Assembly (NCBI GenBank): GCA_943846595.1
Contig: OX044355.1
Coordinates: 1,054,001 to 1,118,000, forward strand
DNA: 64,000 nt
Direction of reading: 5' to 3'
From: an uncultured Polaribacter sp.
GTDB taxonomy: Bacteria; Bacteroidota; Bacteroidia; Flavobacteriales; Flavobacteriaceae
The notes under the pieces are model-generated. The model made no database searches. It worked only from the letters and a program-made list of their open reading frames with translations, and was not told the DNA's origin. This document shows, one piece after another, positions 27,467 through 33,622 of this stretch; within the stretch, counting starts at the first letter, position 1, and each line of letters starts with the position of its first letter. The position numbers and the translations under genes were made by a program.

Positions 27467-28459
27467 TTATTCGACATTTAAATTTTGGTTCTCCACTATA
27501 AAATCAAAAGATAAATCTGATAAGCTTTTACCATTTACAGTGGCACCCCAGGGACCATGACCTTTGCCCTCTAATGGATAATAAACAAAATCAATTTCAT
27601 TTGTTTCACATATAGTTTTTAAATCTTCAGCACTACTAAATGGTACGGTGGGGTCTTCTGTACCATGAGTTATAAACAATGCTGGGTCATTTGAGTCAAA
27701 CCTTTGGTACCCATAAATTGATTCCAATATTTCTATAGAAACATTAGATCCCCAAAAGTCTAAAATTGTTTGTACTTCATAGGTTTGAGAAAAATTGGTT
27801 GTTGATAAGGTATTATCTTCACTTAAGCTTATTTCATCTTTATAGTCGCCTAATTCTGATACGCCAAGCCCAATAGAAGTAATTGCCCCTGCAGAACCAC
27901 CACCAACAGTAATATAATCCGTATTGATGTGATAATTATCGGCATTGGCTATAATCCATCTAAGAGCAGCTTTAGCATCTCGGTGAGCAGGGTACATTGC
28001 AAAAAGTTGCTCATGATTTGCTGGGGGAATATCAGAAGAGGCGTCAATCCATTCTTGAGGAATTGTTCCAGTGTGGTCTCTGAGTCTGTAGTCGATTGAA
28101 AATACGACAAAGCCTCGAGATGCATAATAATTTGCCATATTTACAAGAGCATCCTGTTGTTTTGACCCACCATAAAATGCTCCACCATGAATTAACATTA
28201 GTAAAGGGCGATTTTGCAAATTATTATCTGGAACATAAGAGTCCATTTCTAAAGGAATTACAGAGTTATTGGCACTATTCCAACTATCATGACTAAGTCC
28301 TTCAGCGTAAGTGATATCTTCCGTAATATTTACTTCATAGGTAGCATTCAACTTGACTATTGGAGCAGATATTACAGGTGGACTTATGTTATCATTGTCT
28401 TTATCACATGATATCAAACACACCATAATTAGTAAAGTTGCTAAAATCTGTTTCATCAT
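27467..28459 (-). CDS. Alpha/beta-hydrolase (esterase-like) lipoprotein in cassette
   Basis: A lipoprotein signal (MMKQILATLLIMVCLISC) precedes an alpha/beta-hydrolase domain of the carboxylesterase / BD-FAE type: oxyanion HGGAFYGGS, FSIDYRLRD, nucleophile elbow GGGSAG, the acid near HGTEDPTVPF and the final His in GKGHGPW. The 330-residue length is usual. It would cleave an ester outside the cytoplasm. It is bracketed by perfect 9-bp inverted cores and lies in the cassette array. The signal peptide is nearly the same as that of the next hydrolase, although the two domains are only distantly alike. Confidence 0.88.
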   Translation of the reverse strand: MMKQILATLLIMVCLISCDKDNDNISPPVISAPIVKLNATYEVNITEDITYAEGLSHDSWNSANNSVIPLEMDSYVPDNNLQNRPLLMLIHGGAFYGGSKQQDALVNMANYYASRGFVVFSIDYRLRDHTGTIPQEWIDASSDIPPANHEQLFAMYPAHRDAKAALRWIIANADNYHINTDYITVGGGSAGAITSIGLGVSELGDYKDEISLSEDNTLSTTNFSQTYEVQTILDFWGSNVSIEILESIYGYQRFDSNDPALFITHGTEDPTVPFSSAEDLKTICETNEIDFVYYPLEGKGHGPWGATVNGKSLSDLSFDFIVENQNLNVE

Positions 28460-28520
28460 AATTTAATCTTTTAAATTTTCTTCTAAGACTCCTAAAAATC
28501 ATCTAAGGTTTAATTTAATT

Positions 28521-28657
28521 ACCGCCAACGTTTTTGTGCATGGACTCGCTGCGAGATCACACGCAATGTTATTCCGCAGTAACCCAAAGATAGAGAATAA
28601 GCGTTGAATACCGATTAGGGATTCAGCCGCAATGAGCTATACACAGTTGTTGGCGGT
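28521..28657 (-). repeat. attC-like palindrome 2
   Basis: Cores ACCGCCAAC (28521) and GTTGGCGGT (28649) enclose arms of about 20 bp (TGTGCATGGACTCGCTGCG against CCGCAATGAGCTATACACA) with an inner region of about 70 bp that has its own short hairpins. The spacing between gene starts and stops is occupied by this element alone. Its right half is almost the same as that of palindrome 3. Confidence 0.62.
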
Positions 28658-28677
28658 AGTTATTTTTGTCCCATTCT

Positions 28678-29469
28678 TCACTGACAAGTTTCAATTACTG
28701 ATAAAGCAAAATCAACAAGAAATTGATATTTATCTGTATTATTTGTTTGTCCTATACTATGGACAAGGATAGCCTTATCTCCAATGCCTAAATCTTGATA
28801 TTTATTGACTATGATTATTCCATAATTGGGATCGTGAATATCTGGATTTATAGGGTGGGTTGATGAACCTGGCTCCCTTCTGTAAACAAAATAAATTGGT
28901 GGTGATTCATTATTAACATTCTCTGTTGGAAGCCAAAGATCTGGAAATGCCCAAGCTGTACTTGGTAAAGCATTGAACATATAAAGTCCTTTTACATTAG
29001 GATTAGGTCTGTGACCATACACCCAACTGAGAACACTACCTCTTGATGAACCTCCGATAATCATATTGGAAGTGTCTAAGTTATAAGTTACTGCATTATC
29101 AAACACCCATTGAAACATTAGCTCCGCATCATCCCAACCTGTTTGTGCCTCTTCAGAGGAACTGATAGTTGGTAGTGATTCCCAAGAAATAATTGAAATA
29201 CCTTGAGCATTTAAATTATTTACAAGCGAATCTGGAATTGAAGTATTACCACCACCATGGTGTGCATCAAAATAGATAGGTGTTGGACAATCAGATTCAG
29301 CTTTATACAAATCCAAAAACTGCCTGTCTTCTGAACCATATTTGATTCCTAATTCCACTAAGCTTTCAGTTAATGGATTATTTGATTCTTGGTTTCCAGT
29401 TTGATCATCTTTGTCACATGAAATCAAAAACACCACCATTAGTAAACTTGCAAAAATCTTACGCATCAT
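28678..29469 (-). CDS. Alpha/beta-hydrolase-like lipoprotein in cassette
   Basis: I start at the MM pair at 29469, which yields the lipoprotein signal MMRKIFASLLMVVFLISC; 14 extra residues upstream do not fit a signal peptide. The mature protein has a hydrolase plan: YFDAHHGGGNTSIPD near the oxyanion region, a helix with DAELMFQWVFDNA, the nucleophile elbow GGSSRGS, and LVHSIGQTNN near the end, where a catalytic His is expected. The likely activity is esterase or peptidase, acting outside the cytoplasm. It is bracketed by inverted cores (8/9 matched) and followed 20 bp after its stop by palindrome 2. Confidence 0.8.
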   Translation of the reverse strand: MMRKIFASLLMVVFLISCDKDDQTGNQESNNPLTESLVELGIKYGSEDRQFLDLYKAESDCPTPIYFDAHHGGGNTSIPDSLVNNLNAQGISIISWESLPTISSSEEAQTGWDDAELMFQWVFDNAVTYNLDTSNMIIGGSSRGSVLSWVYGHRPNPNVKGLYMFNALPSTAWAFPDLWLPTENVNNESPPIYFVYRREPGSSTHPINPDIHDPNYGIIIVNKYQDLGIGDKAILVHSIGQTNNTDKYQFLVDFALSVIETCQ

Positions 29470-29529
29470 AAATTTCTTTTTAAAAATTACTTTTAAGACT
29501 ATTGTAATCATCTAAGGTTTAATAAAATT

Positions 29530-29663
29530 ACCGCTAACGGCTTTGTGTATGGCTCGTTGCGGAAAATCAGCTATGATTTTCCGGAATAACCGAAAGATAG
29601 CAAATTGCAATGAATTCCGATTAGGAATTCAGCCGCAATGAGCTATACACATTGTTGTGGCCA
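29530..29663 (-). repeat. attC-like palindrome 3
   Basis: Arms TGTGTATGGCTCGTTGCGG and CCGCAATGAGCTATACACA pair over about 19 bp, and an inner hairpin GGAAAATCA/TGATTTTCC is also present. The left core ACCGCTAAC matches the core before the neighbouring hydrolase. The right core GTTGTGGCCA matches TGGCTACAAC beyond the next gene. The two ends of this palindrome therefore do not match each other. Confidence 0.62.
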
Positions 29664-29664
29664 G

Positions 29665-30249
29665 TTATTCTATTATTTTCTCCTTACTTGCTCCAAACCA
29701 ATTCTCAATCAAAGAATCAAATGTGAAAATTAAAACAATAATTAGAACTGTAATTCCAAAAGTGATAAGTCTTCTTTTTAATGGAACTTTGTAATTTATC
29801 GGAGAGTTAATTAATCTTTTGTAAGTTTCTTTAATTGTCTCCTTATTGAAAAATAAGATTAATAATAACATTAAAAAAACAATAATTGCGTTAGCCAAAG
29901 CTGGATAAACATCTAGAAAAATAATATCAAATATTATTATGTTTACCATTATTGGAATCAATATTAATATTCCAATTAGCTTTGTTTTATTCCATAATAA
30001 AAACCAAGCACTAAGTAGCTGAGAAAAGCCAATAAATAGAACATAAAAATAAGAATGTCCCATAAATGTCCAAGCCAATGAAAATCCACTTGCTTCTCCT
30101 AATGTTGTATTAGCAATTTCGTTAGGTAACTTACCATTCATATAAAATTGTCCGCCAAATATTTTTGAAATAGCATAAATATTTAAAATGATAAAAACAC
30201 ATTGTCTAAGAACAAGTTCAAATACTTTTTTTAGATTCATTTCCTTCAT
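29665..30249 (-). CDS. DoxX-like four-helix membrane protein in cassette
   Basis: The 194-residue protein has hydrophobic helices at about 12-32, 62-85, 92-110, 117-135 and 162-180. The order, the GGQFYMNGKLPNEIAN loop and FSLAWTFMGHSYFYVLFIGFSQLLSAWFLL (helix two) resemble DoxX-like proteins. No catalytic motif is visible. The stop is next to the core GTTGTGGCCA (one base apart), and the inverse TGGCTACAAC lies 19 bp before the start codon. It is probably an inner-membrane protein of unknown function. Confidence 0.7.
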   Translation of the reverse strand: MKEMNLKKVFELVLRQCVFIILNIYAISKIFGGQFYMNGKLPNEIANTTLGEASGFSLAWTFMGHSYFYVLFIGFSQLLSAWFLLWNKTKLIGILILIPIMVNIIIFDIIFLDVYPALANAIIVFLMLLLILFFNKETIKETYKRLINSPINYKVPLKRRLITFGITVLIIVLIFTFDSLIENWFGASKEKIIE

Positions 30250-30268
30250 TCTCAGAGTGTTTTCTTAT

Positions 30269-30321
30269 TGGCTACAACATATGGATAAACACAATTGTCT
30301 TTATATCCATTATGTTTATTC
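30269..30321 (-). repeat. attC-like palindrome 4
   Basis: AACATATGGATA and TATCCATTATGTT pair around a 17-base loop. The left core TGGCTACAAC belongs to the DoxX-like gene; the right side GTTTATTC opens the first non-coding cassette. The sequence from ATGGATAAAC onward is the same as at 31333, but the bases before AAC differ, which marks the junction. Confidence 0.55.
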
Positions 30322-30387
30322 TTACAAATCTAGTGGAATTTTATTCGAATTAAAAGTGATTCTAGCTAGGAGCTGATTAATTATTTA

Positions 30388-30483
30388 TTAAACCTTAACT
30401 CTTTCTAGTTTTCCAAAATTATCTTTGGGATTGAGCCATGGATTTTTCTTCGAAATAAGATACTTTTTTTTCTCCTTTTTTTC
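30388..30483 (-). pseudogene. Fragment of the 26.6 kb lipoprotein gene, copy A
   Basis: The minus strand encodes EKKKYLISKKNPWLNPKDNFGKLERV before a TAA, against KKYLISKNNPWLYPKDNFEKLERG at the end of the intact gene. Only about the last 26 codons are kept, so it is a relic of that gene or of a close relative. Confidence 0.7.
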
Positions 30484-30621
30484 TGTTGTCAGAGGAACTT
30501 TTATAATTTTATTTAATATGAGATTTTTAAGATATCGTATCACTTATTATATTTTTTATTTATTATAAATCTAAACAAAAAATATTCCCTAAAATAAAAT
30601 TTATTTTAGGGAATAATGCCG

Positions 30622-30651
30622 TGGAGCAAAAGGGAGTGAAGTCGAACTATT
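30622..30651 (-). repeat. T-arm-like repeat copy 2 with adjoining TGGAG end
   Basis: GGAGTGAAGTCGAACTATT (30633-30651) is preceded by TGGAGCAAAAG and, further left, by an ATTCCC hairpin followed by a minus-strand T-run. The order T-arm, CTCCA end, hairpin, T-run is the same as at the 3' end of the real tmRNA. It looks like a copy of a tmRNA or tRNA end carried by the element. Confidence 0.55.
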
Positions 30652-30675
30652 TATTGAAAGATTTGGAATTATTTT

Positions 30676-30733
30676 GAAATCAACGGTAAATGTAAAAAGT
30701 TGTTTAAATGCTTTTTACATAGTGTTGTGCGTT
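30676..30733 (-). repeat. attC-like palindrome 5
   Basis: A perfect 10-bp stem, ATGTAAAAAG (30690) and CTTTTTACAT (30711), sits between the cores GAAATCAAC (left) and GTTGTGCGTT (right). The right core is the exact inverse of AACGCACAAC at 31321, beyond the PspC gene, and is 8 bp from that gene's stop. Confidence 0.6.
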
Positions 30734-30741
30734 CGTTTTAT

Positions 30742-31161
30742 TTATTTTTTCTTAAGAAAATGGAGAATGAAAAAGGCTAAAAAAGCGCCGCTTATTAAAC
30801 CTATGGTTCCAAAAATCAAAATAAATGGCAATTGTCCTATACTACTGCCTTTCGTAAAGCCTGCGTCTGCGCCAATACTAGCGCCAACACTAGCCCCATA
30901 AATGCCTAGTACAATACCACCTACTATGATAATTAAGCTCTTCTTAATTGCCTTTTTTTTAGATTCTAAAGTTTCTGTTGGAACAATAATCCATAAAGCC
31001 ATATAAACAATAATAGAGATGCCACGGGAATAGAATAACAGAGGCGGTAGTAATAGAATGACAAAAAGTATCCTGACAATGGAAATGTTAATTTTGGCGG
31101 CCTTTGAGATACCCCCACAAACGCCTCCTAGTATTCTGTTTTTGGTACGTGATAATTTCAT
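30742..31161 (-). CDS. PspC-domain membrane protein in cassette
   Basis: The 139-residue protein opens with a PspC domain: KNRILGGVCGGISKAAKINISIVRILFVILL, then a helix ending VYMALWIIVP. A second hydrophobic region, IIIVGGIVLGIYGASVGASIGADAGFTKGSSIG, is rich in small residues like a glycine zipper, and a last helix ends LHFLKKK. PspC proteins respond to inner-membrane stress in enterobacteria; Bacteroidota versions are less studied. It is bracketed by perfect 10-bp inverted cores and lies between two 400-bp direct repeats, so it is the clearest single-gene cassette here. Confidence 0.88.
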   Translation of the reverse strand: MKLSRTKNRILGGVCGGISKAAKINISIVRILFVILLLPPLLFYSRGISIIVYMALWIIVPTETLESKKKAIKKSLIIIVGGIVLGIYGASVGASIGADAGFTKGSSIGQLPFILIFGTIGLISGAFLAFFILHFLKKK

Positions 31162-31320
31162 TTATGGAGTTATGCTATGAGTAATTAAAATCTGATTTGC
31201 TTTAAATATAAAAAATTAGTTCTTTTTCGAATGCCATAATTGTCAATTTATTTTTTGAAGGTCTATAGATTATGCCAAGAATGAAATGCTGTTAGCTAAT
31301 TCATTTGAATCACATCTAAT

Positions 31321-31373
31321 AACGCACAACGAATGGATAAACACAATTGTCTTTATATCCATTATGTTTATTC
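31321..31373 (-). repeat. attC-like palindrome 6
   Basis: From position 31333 the sequence repeats palindrome 4, but the left core is AACGCACAAC instead of TGGCTACAAC. The change at the AAC boundary is what exchange of cassettes at the core would produce. Confidence 0.6.
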
Positions 31374-31433
31374 TTACAAATTTAGTGGAATTTTATTCGA
31401 ATTAAAAGTGATTCGAGCTACGAGCTGAATATT

Positions 31434-31520
31434 TATTCAACCTTACCTCGTTCTAGTTTCCCAAAATTATCTTTGGGATTGAGCCACAGATTTTTTTCTG
31501 AAATAACATACTTTTTCTTC
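31434..31520 (-). pseudogene. Fragment of the 26.6 kb lipoprotein gene, copy B
   Basis: The minus strand reads EKKKYVISEKNLWLNPKDNFGKLERG then KVE and a stop. Only the last part of the gene is kept, as in copy A. Confidence 0.7.
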
Positions 31521-31669
31521 TCCTTTTTTTCTGTTGCCAGAGGAATTCGTATAATTTTATTTAATATGAGATTTTTAAGATATAGTATCACTTATTATAT
31601 TTTTTATTTATTATAAATTTAATCAAAAATTATTCCCTAAAATAAAATTTATTTTAGGGAATAATGCCG

Positions 31670-31699
31670 TGGAGCAGAGGGGAGTGAAATCGAACTATT
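31670..31699 (-). repeat. T-arm-like repeat copy 3 with adjoining TGGAG end
   Basis: GGAGTGAAATCGAACTATT (31681-31699) with TGGAGCAGAGG before it and an ATTCCC hairpin further left, as in copy 2. It is part of the second 400-bp repeat. Confidence 0.55.
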
Positions 31700-31723
31700 T
31701 TTGGAAAGATTTCGAATTATTTT

Positions 31724-31820
31724 GAATCCAACGTTTAGTATAAGAAACGTAAGTGATTTCGAAGCACTGACCTGTCAAGTTGCACTGAGCCACTTATGTT
31801 TTTTATACATTGTTGGCAGT
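31724..31820 (-). repeat. attC-like palindrome 7
   Basis: Arms GTATAAGAAACGTAAGTG (31738) and CACTTATGTTTTTTATAC (31791) match at 16 of 18 positions. The left core is GAATCCAAC, and the right core GTTGGCAGT (31812) is the exact inverse of ACTGCCAAC at 32576, beyond the next gene. Confidence 0.62.
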
Positions 31821-31831
31821 TCGTGCTTTAT

Positions 31832-32533
31832 TTAGTAATATTCAATCTCTCGTATTGCTATATTTTTAGGAGTCTTACTGTTACCATCTTCATAAATCAA
31901 TCTTCTTGTCCAATTATTTTTTTCATCAAACTCGATATATTCATATTTCTGGAAAAAAACTATTTCTCCCCTTTCGTCAGTCATTTTTTGAGAGATTTGA
32001 TTCCCATCTTTGTCATATTCCCATTCCGTTATAGTTTTATTCTCATTGTCTTGATTAAAAACAGATTTTACATTTTTTCCGTTTTCTCGAAAGACTTTTC
32101 CTCCACCAACTTTTTCTCCATTACTATCAAATGATTCTGTCTCAATTTCATTAGCACTTATAAAGTTAATCTTAATAAGACTTTCCTTTTCTCCATCGTC
32201 GTTATAAAAGACCTCTTCTATTATTTGACCATTTTCTCGATTGGGAATAATTTTCCGAGTCAACTCTCCATCGTCATCTAATTGATTTATTTCGGTATAG
32301 TTTCCTTTTTTGTCAAATTTTGTGAGGCTATGACCATAGTATTCTATATCTCCATTTTCCCACTTTCCAAATTTCTCTTCTGCCTCATAAACTCGCTCGA
32401 GAGAAGATTTCACACTTCCATTATATCCGAAAAAAGTATTGCAATCATTCTCTGTTGAACATGAAGAGAGCAAAATAAAGGTTATTATTACTGTCAGTAA
32501 ATTAATTTTTTGTAGAGAAATTAGTTTATCCAT
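31832..32533 (-). CDS. Hypothetical lipoprotein with MORN/YwqK-like repeats in cassette
   Basis: A signal MDKLISLQKINLLTVIITFILLSSC is followed by about 200 residues of short repeated units with D-x-x-G turns: KFDKKGNYTEINQLDDDGELT, VFYNDDGEKESLIKINF, SFDSNGEKVGGGKVFRENGK, EWEYDKDGNQISQKMTDERGEI. These resemble the beta-hairpin repeats of YwqK/MORN-type proteins. Function is unknown. The stop is 11 bp from the core GTTGGCAGT, and the inverse core lies 42 bp before the start. Confidence 0.75.
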   Translation of the reverse strand: MDKLISLQKINLLTVIITFILLSSCSTENDCNTFFGYNGSVKSSLERVYEAEEKFGKWENGDIEYYGHSLTKFDKKGNYTEINQLDDDGELTRKIIPNRENGQIIEEVFYNDDGEKESLIKINFISANEIETESFDSNGEKVGGGKVFRENGKNVKSVFNQDNENKTITEWEYDKDGNQISQKMTDERGEIVFFQKYEYIEFDEKNNWTRRLIYEDGNSKTPKNIAIREIEYY

Positions 32534-32575
32534 TTTATTCTTTTTTTAATTTATAGGTCTTATTCTTACGGCATG

Positions 32576-32613
32576 ACTGCCAACGCCACGCTAAAAAGTG
32601 TTGCGTGTTAAAG
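32576..32613 (-). repeat. attC-like palindrome 8 (right end of array)
   Basis: ACTGCCAAC is followed by the short stem CACGC/GCGTG and then GTTAAAG. It is much shorter than the others and may be the end of the array. Confidence 0.45.
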
Positions 32614-33039
32614 ATGTAAATATATTTAAAATTACGTCAAGCCAAAGCTTGACGTTTGGATTTATTTTTGTGGATGAAAAGACAAATCGACGAGCTTTGG
32701 CGCTGCTGATGAAAAGCAACATGTTTGCTAGTACTAAAATGTGAGGGTTTTTTTATGCCTGATTAAATCTACAATTATTATGAAAGTATTTTACGTAGAA
32801 TGAATATTTCTAATGAGTTGTAACAGTCTTCAATGAATTCAAATTATTAAGTTATTTCAAAAAGTCAATATTTTATAATGTAGGAAATGCACGAAATGAA
32901 GCCTAAAAAACAACTTTATTGTTACGTTAATTTTTATAGAATATTAGCTTTAAACCTTCTAGCAATACAAAAATCGTACAAATTATAAAAAAATAAAACC
33001 TCAATATATTGATATACAATAAGTTGAGGTTATTTTAAG
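32614..33039. other. Gene-free stretch with two hairpins
   Basis: No coding frame that I would support is found. A perfect hairpin ACGTCAAGC/GCTTGACGT (32634-32655) lies near the array end. At 32997-33031, AACCTCAA and TTGAGGTT form a stem with a minus-strand T-run after it, placed just as the terminator of the tmRNA is placed relative to its own 3' end. The rest is AT-rich with no signal I recognise. Confidence 0.5.
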
Positions 33040-33069
33040 TGGAGACAAAGGGAGTAAAATCGAACTATT
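33040..33069 (-). repeat. Right island boundary, T-arm-like repeat copy 4
   Basis: GGAGTAAAATCGAACTATT (33051-33069) with TGGAGACAAAG before it. The TGGAGAC here equals the first seven bases at the intact tmRNA 3' end (33141-33147), so this copy is the closest to ssrA. It lies 71 bp from the tmRNA. Confidence 0.55.
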
Positions 33070-33093
33070 TTGGTGAGGATTTAGTTGTTTTTA

Positions 33094-33136
33094 GAAAAAA
33101 TTATTCCCAAGGATAAAAAATTATTCTTGGGAATAA
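33094..33136 (-). terminator. Terminator of tmRNA
   Basis: TTATTCCCAA (33101) and TTGGGAATAA (33127) form a 10-bp stem directly after the tmRNA 3' end on the minus strand, followed by T-rich sequence (33100-33094). Confidence 0.8.
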
Positions 33137-33140
33137 AAAG

Positions 33141-33530
33141 TGGAGACGCCGAGAATCGAACTCGGGTCCAAACAAGCAGCAAAAAAGCTTTCTACATATA
33201 TAGTTCTTACTTGGTTGTCGGCCTAAAACTGATTAAGAACAATCTATTTTAAACGTATCTTTTTTAATTTCAAAAACTTGCCAAAGCTTCAAGTTTCCTA
33301 TGTTTACTTTTTCGATGCCCAAAAGTGAAACGCCGTAAACCAAGGCTTTTCGTGGACATAAAGCTTTCCCGCCTTGCGGGACTAGGCCAATCCTACTATG
33401 ATTCGGATTAAGCAGCTAAAGCGTAGTTATCTTCGCCGGTTAAATAGTTGAAATAAGTTTTACAAGAATGATTTCAGTCCTTGATATGCTTACAAATTCA
33501 CAGTACTTGCTGTCAAAACCAGTCGTCCCC
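33141..33530 (-). ncRNA. ssrA: Transfer-messenger RNA (tmRNA), tag GEDNYALAA
   Basis: tmRNA rescues stalled ribosomes by acting as tRNA-Ala and then as a short mRNA. The minus strand begins GGGGACGACTGGTTTTGACAG and ends with a T-arm CCGAG-TTCGATT-CTCGG and CGTCTCCA. GGGGACG pairs with CGTCTCC to make the 7-bp acceptor stem. The tag frame (33437-33408) reads GGC GAA GAT AAC TAC GCT TTA GCT GCT TAA, giving GEDNYALAA, close to the flavobacterial GENNYALAA. The terminal CCA is not encoded. tmRNA genes are common integration sites, and the neighbouring island carries copies of its 3' end. Confidence 0.95.
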
Positions 33531-33622
33531 AGTTTTTTGAATTCGTTTACAAAAGTATAAAAAATCTAGTTGCCCATCTTTATAAAATCCAATATCTTCG
33601 AACAAATATTACAGCACAGAAA

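Larger units (their letters stand above)
30281..30685. repeat. 400-bp direct repeat, copy A (non-coding cassette)
   Basis: This stretch is nearly identical to 31333-31733, about 1050 bp away. It has no complete gene. In minus-strand order it holds the T-arm-like sequence with a TGGAG end (30651-30622), a 13-bp hairpin ATTCCCTAAAATA/TATTTTAGGGAAT with a T-run, an AT-rich part, a 90-bp fragment of the 26.6 kb lipoprotein gene, and half of a palindrome. Confidence 0.75.
31333..31733. repeat. 400-bp direct repeat, copy B (non-coding cassette)
   Basis: This is the second copy of the repeat at 30281-30685, with scattered substitutions and small indels. It has the same parts in the same order. The repeat ends at CAACG in both copies, after which the sequences differ completely. 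Confidence 0.75.
27402..32613 (-). mobile_element. Gene-cassette array, integron-like but with non-consensus cores
   Basis: Five single-gene units and two non-coding units, all oriented on the minus strand, are separated by eight imperfect palindromes. Each gene is bracketed by inverted cores that match across the gene: GTTGGCGGT/ACCGCCAAC (27453, 28521), GTTGGCGGT/ACCGCTAAC (28649, 29530), GTTGTGGCCA/TGGCTACAAC (29654, 30269), GTTGTGCGTT/AACGCACAAC (30724, 31321), GTTGGCAGT/ACTGCCAAC (31812, 32576). Gene stops fall 1-20 bp from the downstream core. This is the order G|TT..., gene, ...AAC-palindrome found in integron cassettes, where clusters without an integrase are called CALINs. The cores do not obey GTTRRRY, and no integrase gene is in the window. 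Confidence 0.6.
25824..33069. mobile_element. Accessory island bounded by T-arm-like 19-bp direct repeats
   Basis: The segment is bounded by two direct copies of a 19-bp sequence, GGAGTATAATCGAACTATT (25824) and GGAGTAAAATCGAACTATT (33051), 18/19 identical. On the minus strand these read TAGTTCGATT, like the T-arm near the 3' end of a tRNA or tmRNA. The intact tmRNA 3' end lies only 70 bp beyond the right copy. Two further copies sit inside (30633 and 31681). All genes inside are on the minus strand, and several have no obvious link to their surroundings. No integrase or transposase is present, so the element appears decayed or needs help from elsewhere. Confidence 0.6.

Noticed and set aside
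30188..30376. 62-residue plus-strand frame across palindrome 4
   Set aside because: It covers the end of the DoxX-like gene in antisense and the repeat; the coding look comes from the palindrome.
25885..32533. Phage-defence island
   Set aside because: Apart from the exported HNH protein there is no restriction, toxin-antitoxin, CBASS or similar set that I can recognise; lipoproteins and membrane proteins dominate.
27402..32613. Classical integron with integrase
   Set aside because: No integrase frame and no attI-like site lie in the window, and the cores differ from RYYYAAC/GTTRRRY. I keep only the cassette-like description.
27402..32613. CRISPR array
   Set aside because: The repeats are long palindromes of differing sequence separated by whole genes, with no regular spacers and no cas gene.
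25824..33069. Four T-arm-like sequences as tRNA genes
   Set aside because: Each has the TTCGA loop and in three cases a TGGAG end, but no D-arm, anticodon arm or 5' acceptor strand is found upstream, and the T-stems are mismatched.
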